From positions 166,346-199,881 of the forward strand of contig BFEA01000023.1 in NCBI GenBank assembly GCA_003427395.1: DNA of 33,536 nt, read 5' to 3'. The notes beneath the pieces are model-generated. The model was not told the DNA's origin. It ran no database searches and saw only the letters and a list, made by a program, of their open reading frames with translations. Positions 11,461 through 20,595 of this stretch are shown here, piece by piece. The translations under genes and the position numbers were made by a program. Origin of the DNA: Chara braunii (lineage: Eukaryota > Streptophyta > Charophyceae > Charales > Characeae). Position 1 is the stretch's first letter, and each line of letters opens with the position of its first letter.

Positions 11461-12462
11461 GTGCTGCTGTCATGCTGTCAGCTGAGCAGCATGCGTAGTC
11501 GCACATCGGTCAAACAAGTCGAGAGTTCAAGTTCTGTCGTATACCACATCGACAGAGGTTGTGGGGACGCAATCCCTCTTCTTTGTACCGATTTGACAAG
11601 TCTGAAGCTGTTGAAGCGAGAAACGGAACATCAATCAAGGGAGGCAGCTCCCGACCTAAGATCTAATGCGAAACGTGTGCATGTGCTACAAAAATCTTGG
11701 GGTTAGGTTGTGGACACCCAGCAGCAGCCAACAAGGACTTGTGACAGCCATGCTCGGTGTGTAAACCACCCTGCAAATACTGATTCGTCTACTTTGCCTG
11801 GTCTGCCGGTCCCGCGGCGGAGCCTCAGCAATGACCTGCTCCTCCTGATCATTAACTACTTCTCAAGCTCTGGACCAATCACCCATCTCCTCCGTCTCCT
11901 AATGGCTGGCGTGGGGTGCTGTTAGAGTGCCGCGAAGGGTTGACGGACACGATACCATTGCAACTGTTTACCTCGCATACTTGAGGAGAGTTAAGGACAC
12001 TTCTTCGTGTGTTGTACGCTCGGCGAATGGGACTAAGCAGGGTGCTAGCCAGACTTCTGAGGCCTCTAGCTATGAAGAATTTCGGGCCAGTGGCCTATTC
12101 AGCAGTCTCATGAAAGACACTTTTGGAAGTATTGGAAGCGGGCACTCCGCCAAAAGCTATGAAGAGGGTCAAATGGGACCAGCCCAGAAATGAATCATGA
12201 AAACTCTTCCCACTTTGAAGCAGTGGAACGGCATAGGAATCTTTATGTTTGTTAGGTGCCTTCGCAGATACCAGCTGGGAAGAAGTGTTCGTTTGGTGGG
12301 AACGCTGATTATTTGCACTTGCGAAGTCCATCAAAAGGCATCTACGGCGACAAACGATTGTTATACAAAGACCTGCCTAGCCCATGCGGCTGAATGGCAT
12401 ACACACGTGGCTGTCGATAAATGGATCATCAGTTCAATTCTTGGCAGAATCAGATCAATTTA
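11461..12462 (+). pseudogene. possible F-box-like gene remnant
   Basis: Four plus-strand open frames of 71-88 codons follow one another closely (from 11,461, 11,710, 11,927 and 12,197). The second contains PRRSLSNDLLLLIINYF and THLLRLL at about 11,812-11,904, which fits the first two helices of an F-box. A stop follows in this frame. Another frame continues through a GWRGVLLE-like stretch, so a frameshift or intron would be needed to extend it. No leucine-rich repeats are visible. It could be a decayed relative of the F-box gene at 3682 or an exon of an unrecognised gene. The other three frames match no family I know. Confidence 0.3.
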
Positions 12463-12469
12463 ATCCTTA

Positions 12470-13224
12470 AGGGGATCACCCTTAAAAGATAGGAGATATG
12501 GGGGACCATATGGCAAGGAAGGTCAGGCTGGAGAAGAAAAGGGGCTTGGGGTAATTTGTGTGGATGCTTTGGTGCTTTTCAAGTTACAAAGCTGCTGGAA
12601 CTCCTACCGAGGCCTCAGGCGGTTTCTCGACTTTTCATGGTGACTCACTGAAAGAGGAAGGGAGGAGTAATGGTGGACAGACGGGGGGAGGAGGAATTGG
12701 TATTCATGCATTGAGGAGTAGATGGGTGCTTTGATTATGAAGCTGAGGCGGGTCTCATCGCTGCCGCTGCCTTTGGGTGCATTTTAATGTTCCTGGTGAC
12801 CCGATGAAACAAGGAAAAATAGTAATTATATAGAAAAAATGTAGGGATAAAGCTCGTCTGCTGAAGAACTTTGGAACTTTGTTCTGCGTGTGAGGCTTTT
12901 TGCTCTCATCGTATAAATTGATAGTAGAGTGTTGCTTGGTCGCATACACCATTAGGAGGTGGTTTGAAGGTTAGGAAGATGCAGAAGGGGTTCAAGCTTG
13001 TTGAGAGGTCAGCGCAGTTGCCAAGCATTGTTTTTGTTTTTGAAGTGTTTGAAGGGTTTGTACTTCATCGTATTGTGCCACTTTCATCTCATCGTGTCTC
13101 CGTCTCCCTCTCCCCTTGGAGGAAGTGTTCCACTCTGAAGGTTTCCACTTTGCCGCCTCCTTTTCCCAATCTTCTTGGCTTCTGAGATCAAGGTCAAGGT
13201 TCTGGATTGTGGGTGTCTCTCATC

Positions 13225-13283
<59 letters not shown>

Positions 13284-13860
13284 TCTTTTTTTTTGTTTGG
13301 GGGTGGGGATGTATTTTGCAAGCTCAATTTTGAAGAATTTCTTTTGCCTTTTTCATCAGGAAACATGTGGAAGTGGAGAGGACTTCTTTTCATTTTATTC
13401 TATTTTCCTTTCCTGTTTTCCCTCCCTTTTATCCACTTGTCGCCCGACAATTTTCTTTTTTGTTTTTCCTTTTTTCTTAAACCGCTAGTACCTTTGAAAT
13501 GAGGGAAATCACCTGTTCCTGAAATATTCGGAGGCCGGGCCCGACGACGGCTGTCGTTGATAAATCTAATCGGCGGCCGTCGTTTCGTTTCGGCCACCTC
13601 CTGAAATGTCGGAGGCCCATTATTTTTCCGAAACCAGAAAGGTAATAGTGGTTTAAATCAATGATTAGGTTGAAAAGGAAATTGGTTTTAGGTGCATGTG
13701 TTGGCCTTGCATAGGCCCATGTGAATGTTAGACGGGTTTCGAAAAGGAGCCTCTGGCTGTGTACTTTGTGCCACTTTAGGCGGGTTTCTAAAAGGATTCT
13801 TGGGCGGTGACTTAACTAAAGTTAATTTACACAACTTGCATGTTTTTCTTTTGATGTTCC
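12470..13860. other. spacer, T-rich, with ATT microsatellite and GC-rich repeat segment
   Basis: No gene is supported. The stretch holds an (ATT)n array (13,228-13,283) followed by T-rich DNA. A GC-rich element remnant at 13,505-13,620 shares GGAGGC(T/C)GGGCCCG and GATAAA blocks with 4,198-4,240 in the F-box intron. A short duplication GCGGGTTT-TAAAAGGA / ACGGGTTTCGAAAAGGA lies at about 13,733-13,800. Confidence 0.6.
13228..13283. repeat. (ATT)n microsatellite
   Basis: About eighteen uninterrupted TTA units. Poly-isoleucine and poly-leucine open frames here are artefacts. Confidence 0.97.
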
Positions 13861-13863
13861 TGT

Positions 13864-14502
13864 AGGGTGATCCCACTAACGATGTATGTGGAGTAGTGTG
13901 ACGGTTGCGTGCAGGCGACATCCGTGTGGCATCTTTTACTCCGCTATAAATGTTGAAAAAGAACAAAATGCCGCAATTCTGACACCACAATGTTGTCCAC
14001 CCGCCGCGAACTGCGGTCAGCTGTCAGGTTGTGGATCTTCTGATGATTCCGCTGGTATGTTGTGCATGTGGACGGTTTGTGGACCATGTACATGAGGCCA
14101 ACACACATTTGTTAACGTTCCCCAACGAGAGGCTTGGAAGGACAGACAAGTTGTGGAAGACTCTGACATCAACTGACATCCCTTCATGATGAGAAAAGGG
14201 GAACATTTTCATTTTCAGCCTCTTTTGAACGCATGGGCAACGACGAAAACGTAGGTGGAAGGTGTGTGAAAATCCAACCAAAAAAAGTTGGTATGATTTT
14301 CACGCACGTTCATGACCCCCAGAGGAGCACCACAACAAAAGCAAAAGAAATGCCACCCAATGGGAGCCCCCCAAAAGTCATATGTTTTCCCCACGCCGAA
14401 AACCAAGAAAAACAACACCACTGATCACCGTTCTCATCAACGGCGCCGAAGGGTCACACGCCCTATCCACTACTCCACAGACATTGGTAGTGGGATCTCC
14501 CT
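13864..14502. mobile_element. possible element bounded by a 35-bp inverted repeat
   Basis: Left arm 13,864-13,898 and right arm 14,468-14,502 are inverted copies with about four mismatches. Both contain AGGG(T/A)GATCCCACTA and TGTGGAGTAGTG when read inward. They enclose about 570 bases with no recognisable coding sequence. This could be a non-autonomous DNA transposon, or two inverted fragments of a larger repeat. No clear target duplication was found. Confidence 0.5.
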
Positions 14503-14588
14503 CCTGGGGTGTGGGAAAGGTAGATGTGGAGAGGTAAGGCCGTTTCTTTTTTTGTAATTTCTTAATGGGGTTTCTATTTGACTGCAAA

Positions 14589-14662
14589 GTCGGCTTAGCT
14601 CAGTTCGTAAGACATGCAGGGTGGCATACAGGAGGTCTTGGGTTCGATCCCCAGTGGCCTCA
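14589..14662 (+). repeat. tRNA-derived sequence (SINE-like head)
   Basis: An A-box-like TAGCTCAGTTCG (14,596-14,607) and a perfect B-box GGTTCGATCCC (14,641-14,651) are spaced as in a tRNA gene. The T-arm pairs (TTGGG with CCCAG around TTCGATC). The acceptor stem GTCGGCT does not pair with TGGCCTC and the anticodon loop is not regular, so a working tRNA is unlikely. The sequence probably heads a SINE whose body may run on to about 14,820. The 3' boundary is not visible. Confidence 0.6.
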
Positions 14663-14819
14663 TGTAATTTCCTGGGCATGTGCGGTGCCCACAACTAGCC
14701 CTAACGCTACTGGCTGACCCCTGGCTGGTAATGCCCACCTGCAGATCGGGCTCACCCCCTGCATGTTCCCTCGTTGGGAACTCGGGCTGGCTGCTACGGG
14801 GTTAATAATAAGCCCTGAA

Positions 14820-15783
14820 ATGCCTCCTTGTTGGTTTTAGGTACCAACACAGAGGTATTGGTGTTGAACCCCACCAGCACATTTCTCAGCCAAAGAATAA
14901 AATGTGCAACTTGCATGCAGCCACCGGCGTCGGCACCAGCTAAAAGCAGGCCTGCAGCGTTTCCATTTTCGTTGACGTGCAGGGCCTGACCAGCCCTGCA
15001 GAAAAAAAGGTGTCTATGAAGAGATGGGTTTGAAGTTCCCAACCACTTTCTCCATTTGCAAATACCGAGGAAGCACCTGTAAGACAATGCTGATTGATCT
15101 TTCAGATCCACAATCCCCTGGCAGGACATGCACTCGCTCATCACCGAGACCGGGCCTGACTGTAAGGCGACAATGCTGTTCTAGGGAAATACAGGAATAT
15201 TCCATGCAGCTACCAGCCTGTGCCACAAGGCGACAATGCATCTTTTGGAAATGCACATATGTACGAACATTTCATGCAGCAGCAGCCAGTATAAGCTGCG
15301 AAGTTCCTTCTATCTGCCACAAGCATGGACCCAAATATACCCATGGAATTCTGATTTGCAAGCATCGCTGCAAATTGCAATTTTTTAACTATTTTTGCAA
15401 TTTATGCAATTTATTACAAGAAGACTGCTTGACATCGACATACCTTCTGCATCGCGGCCTGAAATTCTGCATGTGGCAGAAGGGGAGAAAGAAGCGGCAG
15501 GATTGCAATCGCTCATCAACTGTTGGGATGATGTCTGTGAATGTTTCAATTGTGAACCGCCGTGGCAGACAATGAAACACAACCCGGTGTAGACAACTTC
15601 TAGCATCGACAATTGTCACAATCAAAGAAAAGCAGAAAACATGAAAATAACACCACAGTGCACTGAAGCGAATACGGTAGAAGGGATTTATTTTATTGTA
15701 TCTGTGCAAAACTCAAAAAGACGATATCTAGAAGGTGATCGAAGTGAATATAGTGAAGACTGTGTGTTTACTCCAGCACAGAA
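14820..15783. other. spacer with roughly 70-bp direct repeat
   Basis: No gene is recognised. A diverged direct repeat of about 70 bases (15,155-15,290) shares AAGGCGACAATGC, GGAAAT-CA and TTCATGCAGC blocks. The minus-strand open frame at 14,794-15,144 (116 codons) shows no family motif. Confidence 0.5.
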
Positions 15784-15840
15784 GGTTGATTTTTGAAATT
15801 ATAGGCCTCCCAGGTTGATTTTTGAAATTATAGACCTCCC
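15784..15840. repeat. 29-bp tandem duplication
   Basis: AGGTTGATTTTTGAAATTAT followed by AG(G/A)CCTCCC occurs twice, directly before the palindrome at 15,842. Confidence 0.95.
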
Positions 15841-15841
15841 T

Positions 15842-16096
15842 GCACATGATCTGACAACGCGTCGGCATTTGGCAAGCCCCCTGCATCTCGCACAGTCACA
15901 ACCGCTGCAAGTCCTGCACCCACCGCACCGTCCGATTAGGTTTGACAAAGTAAGACCATGGAGACACACATGGTCTTACTTTGTCAAACCTAATCGGACG
16001 GTGCGGTGGGTGCAGGACTTGCAGCGGGTGGACGTTGTGACTGTGCAAGATGCGGGGGGCTTCCCAAATGCCGACGCGCTGGCAAAGTCATGTGCA
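15842..16096. repeat. large palindrome made from reverse-transcriptase sequence
   Basis: Left arm 15,842-15,960 is an inverted copy of 15,969-16,096, with an 8-base spacer (GAGACACA). The inner 60 bases are identical. The left arm lacks a 7-base block present in the right arm and has scattered substitutions toward its outer end. The right arm is the start of the Ty3/gypsy RT fragment, so the left arm is a mirrored duplicate of it. Confidence 0.93.
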
Positions 16097-16540
16097 TTCG
16101 CTTATAGACCTCTACTCCGAATATGACCAGTTTCGCCAGACAGACCAATGACAGCGATGCATACGCCCCGACGACTGATTCACATGAATGTAGCTCCGCA
16201 AGGATGGACTAATGTGATGGCAATGATTCAGGGACATATGATTCGAGCCATGCATTCAGTCAGCCAGCATATCACTCGACCATATATCGACGACTTGGCA
16301 GTAAAAGGGCTGAGAGAGAAAGAGAGTGACGAGGTCTTGTCGGGAGTAAGGCATTTTGTCTGGAAGCATGCTCAAGGTCTAGATAAAATCCTGGGCTTAC
16401 TTGAAGAGCACAACATTACCGCAAGTGGTGCCAAGTCCAGACACTGCATGAGGGAGGCTACCATCATGGGGTTCGTTTGTACATCTACTACTATTTTCAT
16501 TATCAGACCAGATGCAATGTCCCAGCACCACTGAGGGCAA
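15969..16540 (+). pseudogene. decayed Ty3/gypsy reverse transcriptase fragment
   Basis: Plus-strand reading shows gypsy-type RT landmarks in order: the VRWVQDLQRV and DAGGFPNADALA region (about 16,000-16,085), MTAMHTP (from 16,148), APQGWTN (from about 16,190), the catalytic YIDDLAVKG (YxDD box, about 16,286-16,312), GVRHFVWKHA (about 16,342-16,371) and MGFVC near 16,470. The reading frame is broken at 16,124-16,126 by a stop, with the homologous reading moving to another frame nearby, and ends again at 16,534. No protease, RNase H, integrase or LTRs were seen, so this is an isolated dead remnant of a retrotransposon pol gene. It starts at the centre of the palindrome, suggesting the breakpoint that created the mirror copy also removed the upstream part. 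Confidence 0.88.
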
Positions 16541-17150
16541 GCAAACAATGCCCTCGCCAGATTTCACATTTTGTTGAAACTAGTCCATGAAACTTTTCTC
16601 GATACCACACCCCTCTCTCAATAACTATGATCTACCGTTTTGCTGATGAACATTGTGGAGCAGACTCGGCACACGCAGACACCTCACTCTTTTTTATTTC
16701 TTTTTTTTCTGAAGAAACAGCATTGGCGCGAGAGCACCTGCTAGCAGGAGTTGGTAAGACCATCCTCCTTTAGCAGTGGCCGGCCACAGTATCGGGGACG
16801 ACCAGAAGGAGCTGCATCAAAGGTGATCCCTGCGGAAAAACTTCCGCCAAGACTCGGTACGATTGGAAACAAGGAGAGAACGAGTCCAGAGCGGTCTCCG
16901 CTGTGCTGGAAAAACTTGTTCGATAGGCTGCATGACATGTGGTCTTTTCTTAAAAACTCTCTGGCCTCCAATTATGCTGTTTTCCGAATGCCTCTGAAGG
17001 AGATTACATTTTTAAAAAATGATCTAAGACGGGATGCAAAAACTGGAAGACGGCACAATGGTTGCCGAGGGGGGAAAGAGGAAGGTAAAACAGATTCTAC
17101 ATTTTTTAGTCTTCGTGCAATCGAAGCATCAGTGTAAACAGGTGTGGACG
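16541..17150. other. spacer, no gene recognised
   Basis: Frames of up to 128 codons (16,751-17,137) show no family motif. The segment may include decayed flank of the gypsy element. Confidence 0.5.
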
Positions 17151-17388
17151 AAGCAGAAGCGAGAATGTCGGCTTGAGTAACACAAACATTGGTGAGAATC
17201 CAATGCCCCGAAAACCTAAGGGTTCCTCCGCATGCTTCGTTCACGAAGGGTGAGTCAGGGCCTAAGATTAGGCCGAAAGGCGCAGTCGATGGACAACAGG
17301 CGAATATTCCTGTACCACCCCTTATTTGTCCCGAGGGATGGAGAAGGCTAGATTAGCCGAAAAATGGTGATCGGTTCAAGGATACAAG
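17151..17388 (+). pseudogene. nuclear insert of mitochondrial LSU (26S) rRNA
   Basis: The 238-base stretch reads as bacterial-type LSU rRNA of the plant mitochondrial kind. It runs AGCAGAAGCGAGAATG, CCCCGAAAACCTAAGGGTTC, GGGTGAGTCAGGGCCTAAG, GGCCGAAAGGCGCAGTCGAT, GGACAACAGG-GAATATTCCTG and GTCCCGAGGGATGGAGAAGG, then GCTAGATTAGCCGAAA and CGGTTCAAGGATACAAG. This corresponds roughly to E. coli 23S positions 1240-1440, judged from memory of the conserved sequence. Both ends stop abruptly inside the gene, so it is a NUMT fragment and not a functional rRNA. Confidence 0.9.
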
Positions 17389-18394
17389 TAAAAGAACATT
17401 AGAATTATATTCATAACAACACCCCCGCAATGAGTTCTACGAGGCAGAAGAACAACTCACAAAAACCTTACAAGCAGACGCCGAACACGAGCTCCTTCCT
17501 ATAGTAGTGGAACATCTTCCATACCAATGCAAGCACATGCAGAACATGACAATGCAGCAGGCATGAAAGCCAAGGACTGCAGAAAAAAAACTTCCACAAT
17601 ACCCTGAAAAGGAAAAGGCGGCAGCGTCTAGCAAACAAGTACTCAGTACACTCCATCCTGGAGACCCACATAATGCGGTAAATGGGGTCCATTGTCCTCC
17701 AAACAGTCCTTTTGAAGACATAGGGTTGTTAAGAATGCCCCTTGCATAGCTCAGCCTCAGAGGCACAAGTGCCAAACAACCCCTACAAAAAAAGTTGCAA
17801 AATCGATCCTTGCTGCAGTCCTCTATGCCTTTGAAGTTTTGAAGGGCATAAACTCCCAACTTAAACCACCAGTACCTCGCCCAGCTTAAAAAAAACGACA
17901 CGGCCCTTAACGTGCCACCTCGGACAGGGATCGGGAGAGGAAACACTGGTGCTAACCAGGAATTAAACAAAAGAAAACGAAATGAAAAGCAATGGACGGA
18001 GGAGCGTACGAGAGAGACAGAGAGAGAGCTGGCGCGTTCTACGCGGCAAGCCGCGCAACGCACCAGCTCTCTGCGGGTCGCTCCACTACTCTCGACATGC
18101 ACAAAAGACAAAAGTCGTAGCGTTGTATCTTTTCCTGTTCTAGCAGAAGATTTACTCTGGTTTTGCACATTTCGTAAGTAGTGGACCAAGGACCTCTCTC
18201 TCTCTCTCTCTCCCCTCCCCCCCACCCCCTGCGCACCAGCGCGTTGCACAGCTTGCCACGTCAAACGCACCAACTCTCTCTCTCTCTCTGCCCTTTTTTT
18301 CCTTCTGTTTTTCATTTTTTCTTTTCTGAAGCTGTTTCGTTTTTCTTTTCTTTTTTGTTTTCTGGTTTTTCAAAAATGAAACAAAGCCCGCTAC
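17389..18394. other. spacer with palindromic GC-rich/CT-rich segment
   Basis: No gene is supported. An imperfect hairpin lies at about 18,024-18,073, where AGAGAGCTGGCGCGTT pairs with AACGCACCAGCTCTCT. A diverged relative (GCACCAGCGCGTTGC to AACGCACCAACTCTC) follows at 18,234-18,280 after a CT run. The dispersed motif TTAAACCACCAGTACC is at 17,861-17,876. The 292-codon minus-strand frame over 17,437-18,315 is discussed under rejected items. Confidence 0.6.
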
Positions 18395-18585
18395 CGGTAG
18401 CTCAGAGGTGGCAACTGGGTAGCCGTTGCCCGTACCCGACCGTACCCAACTGTAACCGGCAGGTTATGGGCAGGTACGGGTACCCTTCCGGAGGGGGGCA
18501 TCGGTACAGGCAGGCATAAATTTTATTTGTGGATTTCAGGGCAGGCACTGTTGCACTGCATGGAGATCACAGGCAGGTATGGGCG

Positions 18586-18683
18586 GCTATTGGCGGTGAA
18601 AAGGGAAAAACCGCAGGTATTGGCGGTGAAAAGGGAAAAAAAGCAGGTACTGGCGGTGAAAAGGGAAAAACCGCAGGTATTGG
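18586..18683. repeat. 31-bp tandem repeat, three copies, in the hAT element
   Basis: Units of TATTGGCGGTGAAAAGGGAA followed by AAA(C/A)(C/A)GCAGG repeat three times with few changes, and a fourth partial unit ends at about 18,683. Confidence 0.9.
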
Positions 18684-19004
18684 CCCCCAAGAAAAAAAAA
18701 AGCATGGGTACAGTCGTTAGAGGGTGGTGGGAAAAAAAAATCAGGTGTGTATGGGCAGGTAAGCGATTCTGCCGGGTAACGTCCGAAGTTCCCTTTCGAC
18801 AAGGCTCGTCCGATTCCACTTCCACCAGGGCTGAGCAACCTATCAGCCTGGTGCCGGTCACACTGAGGTAGAATAGTGGGATAGGGGGTGCACTAGGAGT
18901 ATTGACGTGAGGATTGGATAGGAGGTGGTCTCATATTCCAGGACACCCACGGCTTACTGCTCCAGGTGATCACTGTGTACTCAGTGATTGGCCTCTACAA
19001 CACC

Positions 19005-19030
19005 ATATATATATATATATATATAATATA
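19005..19030. repeat. (TA)n microsatellite
   Basis: TA dinucleotides with one A interruption, inside the hAT element. Confidence 0.93.
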
Positions 19031-19351
19031 TACCTTCCCCCCCTTTTCCACCCCTTCCCCCCTTCCCTTCTTCCTAGGAAGTCTGCAGCTGGCGGAGCTG
19101 TTCTTTTCTTAGGCATAATTTTTTGTCCTGGTGCGAACGAGGAGAAAAATATTTCCGGTTATAGGCTCCCAACTTCAAAATTGGCCACTTTCGAAATTAG
19201 AAGGCTCCAGCCTCGACTCTGGGAGTTCCCCCTAGGAAACTGGCCGCCCGTCATGGTTGTACCCGCCACCCTTCTGTGTGTGCATGCCACTGCATGGCCA
19301 TCATCCACCCCTCGTGGTTGTACCCACTGCTGTTCTGTGTGTGCTTCATGG

Positions 19352-19354
<3 letters not shown>

Positions 19355-19408
<54 letters not shown>
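19355..19408. repeat. (AG)n microsatellite
   Basis: Twenty-seven uninterrupted AG units. Confidence 0.97.
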
Positions 19409-19411
<3 letters not shown>

Positions 19412-19727
19412 GTTGGGGACAGTTCGGGGCGGTTAGCAGCGGTTGGGGACAGTTAGGGGTGGTTAGGGCAGGGTGGGTCACAAATGTGGATGGGGGGACA
19501 GTTAGGGGTGGTTAGGGCAGGGTGGGTCACAAATGTGGATGGTTAAGGGCGGTTAGAGGTGGCGGTTAGGGGCAGTTGGGAACATTTAGGGGCAGTTAGG
19601 GTCGGTTGGGGACAGTGAGGTGTGGTTCGGGGAGGGTGGATCACAAGTGTGGATGGTTGTGGGTGGGTGCATAAAATTGTAGGTGGGTACGAGTGGGTAG
19701 GGGTGAAGAAGGCTGTTGGTGAAAACA
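19409..19727. repeat. G-rich degenerate minisatellite
   Basis: Degenerate units of (A/G)GTTAGGGGTGGTTAGGG and GGACAGTTAGGGG type alternate, including an exact duplicate of GGGCAGGGTGGGTCACAAAT plus GTGGATGG at about 19,465 and 19,517. Many runs of three to six G on the plus strand suggest possible G-quadruplex formation. It is not a regular telomere repeat. Confidence 0.8.
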
Positions 19728-19838
19728 GCTGGAGATATCAGAAGTGAGAATGCTGACATGAGTAACAAAAAATCAGGTGAAAAACATGATCGTCGAAAGT
19801 TCAAGGGTTTCTGCATTCAGTCAATCTACGCAGAGTGA
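19728..19838 (+). pseudogene. plastid-type 23S rRNA fragment inside the hAT element
   Basis: The 111-base stretch carries conserved 23S landmarks in order: GCTGGAGATATCAGAAGTGA, GAATGCTGACATGAGTAAC, GGTGAAAAACATGATCG, CGAAAGTTCAAGGGTTTCTG and GCAGAGTGA. The helix CTGC...GCAG before GTGA is kept. It corresponds roughly to E. coli 23S positions 1235-1345. The AT-rich sequence suggests an algal or plant plastid origin rather than mitochondrion. G-rich hAT sequence flanks both sides, so it is a captured or inserted plastid DNA fragment (NUPT). Confidence 0.82.
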
Positions 19839-20197
19839 AAAAGAAACGGGTTGGGTACGGTACAGGTGGTTAACAACAGGTTTGGGTGTAAGTCGCCATG
19901 CATAGTTTTGAAACAGAAAGTCCATGGGCAGTTATGGGCAGTACTGTCTAAAGGGGTTCAGGTAGGGCAGGTACGGGTACACTTTTTTTTTCTTGAGCAG
20001 GTAAGGATGGGTACAGCTCCGTTAGGCCATCTATACAGTGATTATGGGTGGTTAGTAGTTTTCAAAGAGGCTGTGGGTAGGTAAGGTACAGGTATACCCA
20101 AAAATCTCAGTTGCCACCACCGCGGTTGCTCTAGGCTCGGTAAGGCTCGGCTTACCAGTAGCCGGAGGCTCGGACTTCATAGCTGAGCAACCTACTG

Positions 20198-20345
20198 GTG
20201 GTTTAAAACTCTATAACAAAGTGGTTTAAAACTCTATAACAAAATGGTTTAAAACTCTATAACAAAGTGGTTTAAAACTCCCAACTCTATAACAAAGTAT
20301 AAAACTCTCACCTCTATAACAAAGTATAAAACTCCCAACTCTATA
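20198..20345. repeat. 23-bp tandem repeat
   Basis: GTGGTTTAAAACTCTATAAC followed by AAA is repeated about three times, then decays into shorter CTCTATAACAAAGTATAAAA units. The first unit grows out of the dispersed motif CTACTGGTGGTTTAA. Confidence 0.93.
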
Positions 20346-20377
20346 ACAGACTATAGACACCAGCTCTACGCGCTGGC

Positions 20378-20595
20378 TTGGAGGACTTCCTCGGCAAACA
20401 TCAAAGATCTTGTAACCAACCACAACATGATAATGACGGTCCATTGCCCTCGTTGCCGATCTGCCACGCACAAAGCATGCCAATTACAAATGACACCATG
20501 CCCCACTATCCCAGGAAGCGAATAGTTACTTTGCACGACAACGAGGACAAAGCCATCTTCCCTGACTTTGACATCATCGATGCACATCTCTTGAC
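20378..20595 (+). other. candidate exon, unknown product
   Basis: An open frame of 73 codons with protein-like composition (..YPRKRIVTLHDNEDKAIF.. then PDFDIIDAHLL) ends at a good donor AC|GTAAGT at 20,596. No family is recognised, and a minus-strand frame overlaps it. A second coding-like stretch at 20,897-21,025 is bounded by GGTAG| and ACAG|GTAGAG, but the phases of the two do not join directly. Confidence 0.25.

Larger units (their letters stand above)
18403..20122. mobile_element. non-autonomous hAT-type DNA transposon
   Basis: The left end CAGAGGTGGCAACTG (18,403-18,417) and the reverse complement of the right end, CGGTGGTGGCAACTG (20,108-20,122), form a 15-base TIR with two mismatches. 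They fit the hAT pattern CA(G)DGGTGGCAAC apart from one change at the right tip. Flanking 8-mers CGGTAGCT (18,395-18,402) and CGGTTGCT (20,123-20,130) match at 7 of 8, the size of a hAT target duplication. Inside, subterminal DNA is rich in GGTACGGGTA-type motifs, and no transposase is visible. The 1,720-bp body holds a 31-bp minisatellite, TA and AG microsatellites, a G-rich array and a plastid rRNA insert. The tip mismatch and imperfect target site suggest an old insertion. Confidence 0.75.

Noticed and set aside
14794-15144. Minus-strand frame of 116 codons
   Set aside because: It has protein-like composition in part, but I see no family motif or splice evidence and it overlaps repeated spacer DNA.
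17437-18315. Long minus-strand open frame (292 codons)
   Set aside because: It runs through CT/AG simple repeat, the palindromic GC-rich segment and the dispersed TTAAACCACCAGTACC motif. Its translation is rich in Ser, Cys and Arg with no domain. The length alone is not enough evidence for a gene.
19409-19727. Interstitial telomere array
   Set aside because: GGTTAGGG-like words occur but the units are irregular and do not form TTTAGGG or TTAGGG arrays.
20198-20345. CRISPR-like direct repeats
   Set aside because: The 23-bp units are contiguous with no unique spacers, the sequence is eukaryotic, and no cas genes are present.
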